A stretch of 5,561 nt of DNA from an uncultured Bacteroidota bacterium (GTDB lineage: Bacteria > Bacteroidota > Bacteroidia > Chitinophagales > Chitinophagaceae), in NCBI GenBank assembly GCA_903825095.1, contig CAIJZF010000343.1, positions 1-5,561 of the forward strand, written 5' to 3'. A program made the position numbers and the translations under genes. Of this stretch, positions 1 through 5,387 are shown in pieces. The notes under the pieces are model-generated. The model had not been told where the DNA came from. It ran no database searches and saw only the letters and a list, made by a program, of their open reading frames with translations. How positions within the stretch are numbered: the stretch's first letter is position 1; the number at the start of each line of letters is the position of its first letter.

Positions 1-635
1 ATTGTATAAGTACGCGTAGCTCTTTTATTTTTTTCATTGATATAGGTTTCATTTATTTCAATGGGTAAAATTCCTTTTTTGAAATAACCATTATCAATAG
101 CTTGTTTTGCTTTTTGATGTGATGCTAATGCAAAAGCATCTTGATCTTCTCTTGAAATATTATATTCATTGGCAACTGCTTCTGCAGTAAGCCCCATTGA
201 TAAATAATAATCGGGCTCGTCTACAGTAATGGAATACGCTGGAACCGTTTTCCAGCCTGCGGTAGGGACCATTGACATGGATTCAGTTCCACCTGCAATA
301 ATACAATCGGCCATCCCTGTTCTTATTTTTGCAGTGGCCATGGCAATACTTTCTAAACCACTTGCACAGTATCTATTAATAGTAATTCCAGGTACTTCAA
401 TGCCTAAAGCCTTCGCTGCAATAATTCTTCCAAACTGTAATCCTTGTTCTGCTTCAGGAACTGCATTGCCCACAATTACATCATCTACTAATTTTGGATC
501 AACAGCAGGTAAAGTTTTCATTAAACCTTTTATGACTTCAATGGCTAATTCATCGGAACGCATGAACCTGAAACCACCTTTTTTACTTTTTGTAACAGCT
601 GTTCTAAAGCCTGCAACGATATACGCTTCTTGCAT
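1..635 (-). CDS. fadA: Acetyl-CoA C-acyltransferase (thiolase, FadA-like), C-terminal part missing
   Basis: Thiolase that cleaves 3-ketoacyl-CoA with CoA to give acetyl-CoA and a shortened acyl-CoA, the last step of fatty acid beta-oxidation in the cytoplasm; the reverse condensation is also possible. I translated the minus strand from the ATG at 635-633, giving 211 residues before the window edge. Visible family signs are the N-terminus MQEAYIVAGFRTAV, the SKKGGFR segment near residues 17-23, the nucleophile motif NRYCASGLES with catalytic Cys90, GGTESMSMVP at about 115-124, and SREDQDAFALASH at 161-173. Thiolases are usually near 390 residues, so about half is present; the C-terminal His and second Cys motifs lie outside. 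The resemblance around SKKGGFR favours FadA over biosynthetic AtoB, but chain-length specificity cannot be told. It is divergent from pyrD. No strong Shine-Dalgarno precedes the start. Confidence 0.93.
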   Translation of the reverse strand, partial: MQEAYIVAGFRTAVTKSKKGGFRFMRSDELAIEVIKGLMKTLPAVDPKLVDDVIVGNAVPEAEQGLQFGRIIAAKALGIEVPGITINRYCASGLESIAMATAKIRTGMADCIIAGGTESMSMVPTAGWKTVPAYSITVDEPDYYLSMGLTAEAVANEYNISREDQDAFALASHQKAKQAIDNGYFKKGILPIEINETYINEKNKRATRTYT

Positions 636-656
636 AAAATAAGAATTTTAACACCC

Positions 657-664
657 TAAATGTA
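657..664 (-). promoter_or_regulatory. Possible -7 element for the thiolase gene
   Basis: On the minus strand this reads TACATTTA, a 7 of 8 match to the Bacteroidota -7 consensus TAnnTTTG. It lies 21 bases upstream of the thiolase ATG, so it would give a leader of roughly 15-18 bases. No clear -33 TTG at the usual spacing was found. A single near-match in AT-rich DNA is weak evidence. Confidence 0.3.
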
Positions 665-679
665 GTCATTTTTGTAAAA

Positions 680-695
680 AGTTGTTTATGCAACT
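680..695. repeat. Short inverted repeat in the thiolase/pyrD divergent region
   Basis: AGTTG and CAACT form a perfect 5-bp inverted repeat around the 6-base centre TTTATG. It sits midway between two divergent genes, 13 bases before the predicted pyrD -7 element. It could be an operator for a dimeric regulator or part of the -33 region, but a repeat this short can arise by chance. Confidence 0.3.
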
Positions 696-708
696 AAATA
701 TTTCATCG

Positions 709-716
709 TAAATTTG
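709..716 (+). promoter_or_regulatory. Predicted -7 promoter element of pyrD
   Basis: TAAATTTG is an exact match to the Bacteroidota primary sigma factor -7 consensus TAnnTTTG. It ends 4 bases before the pyrD ATG at 721. Transcription normally begins a few bases past this element, so the mRNA would start at or within a base or two of the start codon and be leaderless. There is no Shine-Dalgarno sequence, which fits. The nearest upstream TTG (682-684) is 24 bases away, longer than the usual -33 spacing. Confidence 0.55.
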
Positions 717-720
717 TGGC

Positions 721-1761
721 ATGTGGTATCCTATAGCGCGCAACCTTCTATTTATGCTCCCGCCCGAAACGGCGCATAGCATATCCATGCAAGGTTTGCA
801 CCATGCAGCCTCTATCCCTTTTATAAAAAAACAGCTGGCTGCTCAATTTCAATATCCAGAAAAAAACCTTGCTAAAACCTGCTTCGGGCTTCATTTTCCC
901 AACCCCGTAGGATTAGGCGCTGGTTTCGATAAAAACGCTGCCTATTTAAATGAATTGGAAATGCTAGGTTTTGGATTTGTTGAAATTGGCACTGTGACAC
1001 CGAAACCACAGGCAGGCAATGCACCACCTCGTTTGTTTAGAATACCCGACCAAAAAGCCTTAATTAATAGAATGGGTTTTAACAATGAAGGGTTAGACAT
1101 TATTTCGAAAAGATTAAAAGATAGAAAAGCAAAAAATAATTCCCCTTTAATTATTGGTGGCAATATTGGAAAAAATAAAGTCACAGAAAATAGAGATGCC
1201 TGGAAAGATTATTGCGCCAACTTTAAAGGATTGGAAGAAGTGGTAGATTATTTTGTAGTGAATGTAAGTTCCCCCAACACGCCGGGACTTCGAGAACTGC
1301 AAGAAAAAGAATCATTAAGAAAAATATTCTTGGAATTACAAAACTTAAATAAAAATAGAAAACCTATTTTATTAAAAATTGCACCCGATTTAGAAAGGGC
1401 TGCATTAGATGATATTATTGCATTAACCAATGAAGTAAATATTGATGGGCTCGTGGCCACCAATACCACCATTGATCGTGGCTTATTAAATACACTTAAT
1501 CAAGAGAAAGCAAAAAAAATAGGTGCCGGTGGATTAAGTGGCCAACCACTATTAGAAAAATCAAACGAGGTATTAAATTATTTACATAAAGGATTGTCGG
1601 GTCGTGTACCTATTATTGCTAGCGGTGGTATTTTCACAGGCGCCGATGCGGAGTCTAAAATAAATGCAGGCGCTTCCCTAGTTCAAATTTGGACAGGATT
1701 TATTTATGAAGGTCCGATGATTGTAAAAAATATTTGTCAACACCTAAGCGCCCATAAATAA
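721..1761 (+). CDS. pyrD: Dihydroorotate dehydrogenase (quinone), class 2
   Basis: Oxidises dihydroorotate to orotate with FMN and passes electrons to membrane quinone (probably menaquinone here): the fourth step of de novo pyrimidine synthesis, on the inner face of the cytoplasmic membrane. The 346-residue length and the N-terminal extension of about 45 residues (amphipathic, starting MWYPIARNLLFMLPPE) are typical of class 2. Motifs in order: GLGAGFDKNA at 64-73, with a conserved Lys71; EIGTVTPKPQAGN at 88-100; NRMGFNNEG at 116-124; NVSSPNTPGLRELQ at 181-194, where Ser184 aligns with the class 2 catalytic serine (class 1 has Cys); LLKIAPDL at 217-224; ATNTTIDRG at 246-254; GGLSGQPL at 270-277; and the FMN-phosphate region SGGIFTGADA at 301-310. 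The start fits the family and lies just after a -7 element. The hydrolase gene follows after 2 bases, suggesting one transcript. Confidence 0.97.
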   Translation: MWYPIARNLLFMLPPETAHSISMQGLHHAASIPFIKKQLAAQFQYPEKNLAKTCFGLHFPNPVGLGAGFDKNAAYLNELEMLGFGFVEIGTVTPKPQAGNAPPRLFRIPDQKALINRMGFNNEGLDIISKRLKDRKAKNNSPLIIGGNIGKNKVTENRDAWKDYCANFKGLEEVVDYFVVNVSSPNTPGLRELQEKESLRKIFLELQNLNKNRKPILLKIAPDLERAALDDIIALTNEVNIDGLVATNTTIDRGLLNTLNQEKAKKIGAGGLSGQPLLEKSNEVLNYLHKGLSGRVPIIASGGIFTGADAESKINAGASLVQIWTGFIYEGPMIVKNICQHLSAHK

Positions 1762-1763
1762 TT

Positions 1764-2420
1764 ATGATCACCATCCAAAGTTTTTGCTTTAGCGCTTTTC
1801 AAGAGAATACTTATGTTTTATACAATGAGTTAAAGGAAGCTATTATTATTGATCCAGGTTGTTATACCCAAATAGAAGAAAAAATATTATCTGATTTTAT
1901 TCGTAAAGAAAATTTAAAGCCCACCCTATTATTAAATACGCATTGTCATTTAGACCATGTCTTTGGTAATAATTATGTTAGTGAAACCTATGGACTTACT
2001 GCCCATATTCATCCCAATGAACAAATTGTATTAGACCGTTTACCAGAGGCTGCTGCTAAATGGGGAGCACCTACGGAAGCCTACAAAGGTCCCATACAAT
2101 ATATTCAAGAAGGTGAAATGATTCAGTTTGGCAGCGACTCATTCAAGGTATTACTAACCCCCGGGCATTCTCCAGGAAGTGTTTGTTTCTATCATGTAGA
2201 ACAAGATTTTATGATTGGTGGAGACCTTATTTTTAAAGATGGTGTGGGTCGAACCGACTTACCAGGGGCCAACCCTCAAGACTTAATAAAAAGTATACGC
2301 GAACAAATATTTCCTTTACCAGATACACTTACTATTTATTCAGGGCATGGGCCTGAAACTACTTGGGGTAGAGAAAAAGAGCATAACCCCTATATTAAAT
2401 ATATTAGTAGCCAATCTTAA
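1764..2420 (+). CDS. Metallo-beta-lactamase-fold hydrolase, glyoxalase II/YcbL-like
   Basis: Cytoplasmic two-metal hydrolase of 218 residues. Metal ligands are all visible: THCHLDH with His60, His62, Asp64 and His65; GHSPGS with His135; GGDLIF with Asp154; and SGHGPETT with His195. GRTDLPGA at 162-169 is also typical of this subfamily. It lacks the extra C-terminal domain (with the glutathione-binding residues) of classical hydroxyacylglutathione hydrolase GloB, so it matches the shorter YcbL-type proteins that can hydrolyse thioesters such as S-lactoylglutathione in vitro. The true substrate is unknown; glutathione use is doubtful in many Bacteroidota. The ATG lies 2 bases after the pyrD stop with no Shine-Dalgarno, so translation is probably coupled to pyrD termination. 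No pathway link to pyrimidine synthesis is evident. Automatic annotation may call it gloB, but the symbol is not secure. Confidence 0.92.
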   Translation: MITIQSFCFSAFQENTYVLYNELKEAIIIDPGCYTQIEEKILSDFIRKENLKPTLLLNTHCHLDHVFGNNYVSETYGLTAHIHPNEQIVLDRLPEAAAKWGAPTEAYKGPIQYIQEGEMIQFGSDSFKVLLTPGHSPGSVCFYHVEQDFMIGGDLIFKDGVGRTDLPGANPQDLIKSIREQIFPLPDTLTIYSGHGPETTWGREKEHNPYIKYISSQS

Positions 2421-2488
2421 CCTATAGATAGTACTTAGTTAACAATTTGATAACCTAAACCCACTTCATAGATCTGACATATAAAGGG

Positions 2489-2496
2489 TAATTTTG
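2489..2496 (+). promoter_or_regulatory. Predicted -7 promoter element of the response regulator gene
   Basis: TAATTTTG matches TAnnTTTG exactly and ends 11 bases before the ATG at 2508, so the predicted leader is only about 5-8 bases. It lies in the 87-base gap after the hydrolase gene, suggesting the two-component genes have their own promoter. No convincing -33 TTG is present; TTC at 2465-2467 is near the expected place. Confidence 0.55.
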
Positions 2497-2507
2497 CACT
2501 TATAACT

Positions 2508-3188
2508 ATGGAAGCACCTATAAAAATATTGATTGCAGACGACGAGCCAGATATCATTGAAATTATCAGCTTTCATTTAAATAAGTTGGGCTATGAAGTA
2601 GCCACTGCTAAAGATGGCAGCGAAGCCATTGAAAAAGCCAATTCATTTGCACCAGACTGTATTATTTTGGATGTAATGATGCCCAAGAGAACTGGATTTG
2701 AAGTTTGTGAATATTTAAGAAGTCAAAAACAATTTGACAAAACACTTATAGTATTACTAACTGCCTTAAACGATGAAGCTTCCCATATTAAAGGATTAGA
2801 ATTAGGAGGTGATGATTTTATTAGCAAGCCTATAAGCCCTAAAGTTTTAGTAAGTAGAATTACTGCTTTATTTAGAAGATTACAACCTACAGAATCAGAT
2901 AAAAAAATTATTAATGCTGGCGATTTAATGATTGATATTAGTCAATATAAAACAGTCTTAAAAGGGGTCACACATGTACTTGCCAAAAAAGAATTTGAGT
3001 TATTATACTTATTAGCCGCACAACCCGGACGCGTTTTTTTAAGAGGTGAGATATTGTCTCAGGTATGGGGCAACGATGTGATTGTGGGAGACCGCACCAT
3101 TGACGTACACATTAGAAAAATTAGAGCCAAATTAGGCATCGACTGCATCACCACTGTAAAAGGGGTAGGCTACAAATTCGATTATTAG
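2508..3188 (+). CDS. Two-component response regulator, OmpR/PhoB family
   Basis: DNA-binding transcription regulator of 226 residues, activated by phosphorylation. The receiver domain (about 5-122) has the acidic pair Asp11-Asp12 in ADDEPD, phospho-acceptor Asp55 in CIILDVMMP, switch Thr85 in LLTALND, and Lys107 in ISKPISP, so all catalytic positions are intact. The winged-helix effector domain (about 133-226) shows AKKEFELLYLLAAQPGRVF, then the recognition-helix segment GDRTIDVHIRKIRAKLG at 194-210, and ends with the wing signature TVKGVGYKF. Length is normal for the family. The cognate partner is almost certainly the kinase encoded 86 bases downstream. The overall look is PhoB-like, but the regulon and stimulus cannot be read from sequence, so no symbol is given. 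The last codons form the first unit of a degenerate 13-bp repeat that continues into the gap. Confidence 0.96.
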   Translation: MEAPIKILIADDEPDIIEIISFHLNKLGYEVATAKDGSEAIEKANSFAPDCIILDVMMPKRTGFEVCEYLRSQKQFDKTLIVLLTALNDEASHIKGLELGGDDFISKPISPKVLVSRITALFRRLQPTESDKKIINAGDLMIDISQYKTVLKGVTHVLAKKEFELLYLLAAQPGRVFLRGEILSQVWGNDVIVGDRTIDVHIRKIRAKLGIDCITTVKGVGYKFDY

Positions 3189-3227
3189 ATCAATTTATTA
3201 AATCAATGAATTAAATCGATTATTAGG
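3176..3227 (+). repeat. Degenerate 13-bp tandem repeat across the regulator stop codon
   Basis: Four consecutive 13-base units can be laid out: 3176-3188 ATTCGATTATTAG, 3189-3201 ATCAATTTATTAA, 3202-3214 ATCAATGAATTAA and 3215-3227 ATCGATTATTAGG. Units two and three agree at 11 of 13 positions. Units one and four share the perfect 11-mer TCGATTATTAG (3178-3188 and 3216-3226), with a one-base phase shift. The first unit is coding: it includes the regulator's final residues and its TAG stop. ATTAAATC also recurs at 3197-3204 and 3210-3217, with an inverted copy GATTTAAT at 3230-3237. The DNA is AT-rich, so some similarity is expected by chance. It may be a slippage product or a binding site. 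Confidence 0.5.
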
Positions 3228-3238
3228 AAGATTTAATA

Positions 3239-3265
3239 CCTTCATACTGCCTCTGTGAAGGAGGC
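3239..3265 (+). promoter_or_regulatory. Strong Shine-Dalgarno within two competing hairpins before the kinase gene
   Basis: AAGGAGG at 3258-3264 is a near-perfect Shine-Dalgarno, 10 bases before the kinase ATG at 3275. This is unusual for Bacteroidota and unlike the other genes here. Two stems cover it. Hairpin A pairs CCTTCATA (3239-3246) with TGTGAAGG (3254-3261), 8 bp with one T-G wobble and a 7-base loop. Hairpin B pairs GCCTC (3249-3253) with GAGGC (3261-3265) around a 7-base loop. They share bases and exclude each other, and either would bury part of the Shine-Dalgarno. No -7 consensus was found in this gap, so the kinase is probably read from the regulator's transcript. Confidence 0.45.
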
Positions 3266-3274
3266 TTTGTTTAC

Positions 3275-4321
3275 ATGTTTAAAGAAAAGAACTTATCGCC
3301 CAAACAATTGGCGGCACTCACTGCGCTACTAATAGCTACCTTAATAGCTTTAAGCATTTTCATGCTTTTTTCGAATGCAAAATTGTGTATTACCTATTTT
3401 ATTGTAAGCTTTATTAGTATCTATTTTTTAATGGGTCAACTTTTAGAATATTTTATTTATCGTAAAATAAAATTAATCTATAAACTTATTTCTCAAACCA
3501 AGGCCAGTAAAAGAGAAGAGGCTTATCAAAAATATGTACTACCTCAAAAAGGTATTGACGATGTAAGAGAAGATGTAGAAGAGTGGGCAGCTCAAAAAAC
3601 AAAAGAAATTCAAGACTTGCAATCGAATGAAGCTTTTAGAAAAGAATTTTTACAAAATTTATCCCACGAAATTAAAACCCCCATTTTCGCCATTCAGGGT
3701 TATTTAGAATTATTAGGTGACGGTGCCATGGACGATGCTATTACAGGTCCCAAATTTGTAAAACAGGCGCAGTCTAATGTGCAAAGGCTTGTTCAATTAT
3801 TAAGCGATGTAGATGCTATAACCAATTTAGAAATTAATAAAGACCCCATTTTAAAACAGTCTTTTATTATTCAAGATATTATAAATGAGGCGGTGAATAA
3901 TTTAAGTGTGAAATGGATTAAAAAAAATATTCAGTTTCAATTTAAAAAAGGATCCGAAACACCTACCTATGTTTTTGCGGATAAAAATAAAATTTATCAA
4001 GTAATAGTGAATATTTTATCGAACGCTGCTAAATACGGAAAGATAGATGGCCAAATTACGGCAAGTGTTTATAAAATGGAGGACCAAAAAATACTCATTG
4101 AAATAAGTGATGATGGGACGGGCATTGCAGAAGAACATCTGCCCCGTTTATTTGAAAGATTTTACCGAACCGATGATGCAAGGAACCGTGAAATTGGAGG
4201 TACTGGCTTAGGTCTTGCTATTTGCAAGCATATAATAGAGGCACAGGGAGAAACCATTCATGTGAGAAGCAAAGTGAATGTGGGCACCACACTTGGATTT
4301 ACCCTAGCAAGCAAAGCATAA
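3275..4321 (+). CDS. Membrane sensor histidine kinase, PhoR-like core, minimal sensor region
   Basis: Sensor kinase of 348 residues that autophosphorylates on His and passes the phosphate to the response regulator just upstream. Two hydrophobic segments, about 13-33 and 37-58, are separated by a turn of only a few residues (N34, A35, K36). The charged ends place both termini in the cytoplasm. Residues 60-118 form a charged, probably helical linker with no HAMP that I recognise. The HisKA domain has FLQNLSHEIKTP with phospho-acceptor His131; Glu132 and Thr135 fit the E-x-x-T phosphatase motif. The ATPase domain has the N box NILSNAAKYG (246-255), G1 DDGTGI (279-284), the F box RLFERFYR (291-298) and G2 GGTGLGLAI (308-316). 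All catalytic boxes are intact. The first in-frame ATG is 3275, since a TAG precedes at 3224-3226. With almost no external domain it may sense within the membrane or through a partner. The stimulus is unknown. Confidence 0.95.
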   Translation: MFKEKNLSPKQLAALTALLIATLIALSIFMLFSNAKLCITYFIVSFISIYFLMGQLLEYFIYRKIKLIYKLISQTKASKREEAYQKYVLPQKGIDDVREDVEEWAAQKTKEIQDLQSNEAFRKEFLQNLSHEIKTPIFAIQGYLELLGDGAMDDAITGPKFVKQAQSNVQRLVQLLSDVDAITNLEINKDPILKQSFIIQDIINEAVNNLSVKWIKKNIQFQFKKGSETPTYVFADKNKIYQVIVNILSNAAKYGKIDGQITASVYKMEDQKILIEISDDGTGIAEEHLPRLFERFYRTDDARNREIGGTGLGLAICKHIIEAQGETIHVRSKVNVGTTLGFTLASKA

Positions 4322-4328
4322 TTTTCGT

Positions 4329-4351
4329 TACTTTTGTTGCAAATAATTTTG
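4329..4351 (+). promoter_or_regulatory. Two overlapping-range -7 elements before galE
   Basis: The 31-base gap between kinase and galE holds two exact TAnnTTTG matches: TACTTTTG at 4329-4336 and TAATTTTG at 4344-4351. The first would give a leader of about 10-13 bases. The second ends one base before the ATG at 4353, so it would start transcription at or inside the start codon and is probably not used for this ORF. Neither has a clear -33 TTG. galE may therefore have its own promoter, although read-through from the two-component operon is also possible. Confidence 0.45.
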
Positions 4352-4352
4352 A

Positions 4353-5372
4353 ATGCAAACAATTCTTGTTACAGGCGGGACTGGCTATATTGGCGCTCAT
4401 ACCATTGTGGATTTAATAGAGAATGGATTTGAGGTTATCTCTGCCGATAATTTATCAAGATCATCTGCTGAGAGTTTAAAAGGCATTGAAAAAATTACAG
4501 GAAAAAAAATTAAAAATTACGAGATTGATTTAACCGACAAAAAAGCGGCGGAGCAAATTTTCATCCAACATAAAAACATTACAGGTATTATTCATTTTGC
4601 AGCTTATAAAGCGGTAGGTGAATCGGTTGAAATGCCACTTGAGTATTATCAAAATAATATTAGTTCTTTAATTAATCTTTTACAATTAGCAGTTCAGTAC
4701 CAAGCTAAACATTTTATTTTTTCTTCCTCTTGCACTGTGTATGGCAATCCCGATAAAATTCCTGTCACAGAACAAACTCCTTTAAAAACAGCAGCCTCCC
4801 CTTATGGAGCCACTAAGCAAATGGGTGAAACCATTGTACATGATACAGCTATAGCGCATCCAATCTCTACTATCTTACTTCGTTATTTTAATCCAGTAGG
4901 CGCCCACCCTTCTATTGCTATTGGCGAGTTACCTATTGGTCGTCCTCAAAACTTAGTGCCCGCTATTACTCAAACTGCTATTGGTAAATTACCAAAGATG
5001 CAAGTGCATGGAAACGATTATGACACAAGAGACGGAAGTTGTATTCGTGATTATATTCATGTTTGCGATATTGCACATGCGCATACTTTAGCTTTACAAC
5101 ATTCTATTAAAGAAAATAAAATTAACACTACTGAGATTTTTAATTTAGGGACAGGCAATGGTATATCTGTATTAGAAGCCATTGAAGCATTTGAAAAAGT
5201 ATCGGGTGTAAAATTAAATTACGAGATTGGACCAAGAAGAGCGGGTGATATTGTGGCTATTTATGCCAATAATGACTATGCTGTTCAAAAATTGGGCTGG
5301 AATTGTAAATTTGATTTAAGTGAAATGATGCGCACGGATTGGGAATGGGAAAAAGCAATTGCAGGAAAATAA
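4353..5372 (+). CDS. galE: UDP-glucose 4-epimerase
   Basis: NAD-dependent epimerase of the extended short-chain dehydrogenase family that interconverts UDP-glucose and UDP-galactose for galactose use and for polysaccharide or lipopolysaccharide precursors; cytoplasmic. The 339 residues match the usual length. The N-terminus has the NAD-binding GGTGYIGAH at 8-16. Then come HFAAYKAVGES at 81-91, FSSSCTVYG at 123-131 with Ser126 aligning with the catalytic Ser of E. coli GalE, SPYGATK at 149-155 with catalytic Tyr151 and Lys155, RYFNPVGAHPS at 177-187, RDGSCIRDYIHV at 226-237, FNLGTG at 263-268 and GPRRAGDI at 293-300. By alignment from memory, Ile303 sits where E. coli has Tyr299 and the human enzyme has Cys307, the gate residue linked to N-acetylated substrates. 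It is 31 bases after the kinase gene, and converges on prfA. Confidence 0.96.
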   Translation: MQTILVTGGTGYIGAHTIVDLIENGFEVISADNLSRSSAESLKGIEKITGKKIKNYEIDLTDKKAAEQIFIQHKNITGIIHFAAYKAVGESVEMPLEYYQNNISSLINLLQLAVQYQAKHFIFSSSCTVYGNPDKIPVTEQTPLKTAASPYGATKQMGETIVHDTAIAHPISTILLRYFNPVGAHPSIAIGELPIGRPQNLVPAITQTAIGKLPKMQVHGNDYDTRDGSCIRDYIHVCDIAHAHTLALQHSIKENKINTTEIFNLGTGNGISVLEAIEAFEKVSGVKLNYEIGPRRAGDIVAIYANNDYAVQKLGWNCKFDLSEMMRTDWEWEKAIAGK

Positions 5373-5387
5373 TTATGCTGAATTATT
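5368..5387. terminator. Possible bidirectional weak terminator between galE and prfA
   Basis: AATAATT (5368-5374) and AATTATT (5381-5387) form a perfect 7-bp stem with loop ATGCTG. It spans the 10-base gap and includes both stop codons: galE TAA at 5370-5372 and the prfA TAA read from 5385 down to 5383. The stem is entirely A/T, so it is weak and lacks a GC core and a long T run. Its position between convergent genes supports a terminating role; its composition argues against an efficient one. Confidence 0.3.

Noticed and set aside
229..642. Plus-strand open frame of 137 codons opposite the thiolase
   Set aside because: The minus-strand frame gives an unmistakable thiolase with catalytic Cys90. 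The plus-strand translation resembles nothing known and is explained as its shadow.
740..790. Locally GC-richer stretch at the start of pyrD, considered as a sign of transfer
   Set aside because: It is short, encodes the normal class 2 N-terminal helix, and the rest of the gene matches its surroundings.
942..1472. Two minus-strand open frames of 80 and 74 codons inside pyrD
   Set aside because: They lie fully opposite conserved pyrD motifs and have low-complexity hydrophobic translations; both are shadows.
2435..2458. Stem TTAGTTA with TAAC-C-TAA after the hydrolase gene, considered as a terminator
   Set aside because: It is a 7-bp, mostly A/T stem with a bulge and a 9-base loop, with no T run after it. 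The rest of the 2421-2488 gap shows nothing recognisable.
3206..3214. Mini-ORF ATG AAT TAA upstream of the kinase
   Set aside because: Only two codons, inside AT-rich repeat DNA and without a ribosome site; expected by chance.
4222..4416. Plus-strand 64-codon frame spanning the kinase end and galE start
   Set aside because: It overlaps two well-supported genes in another frame and has no independent start signal or recognisable content.
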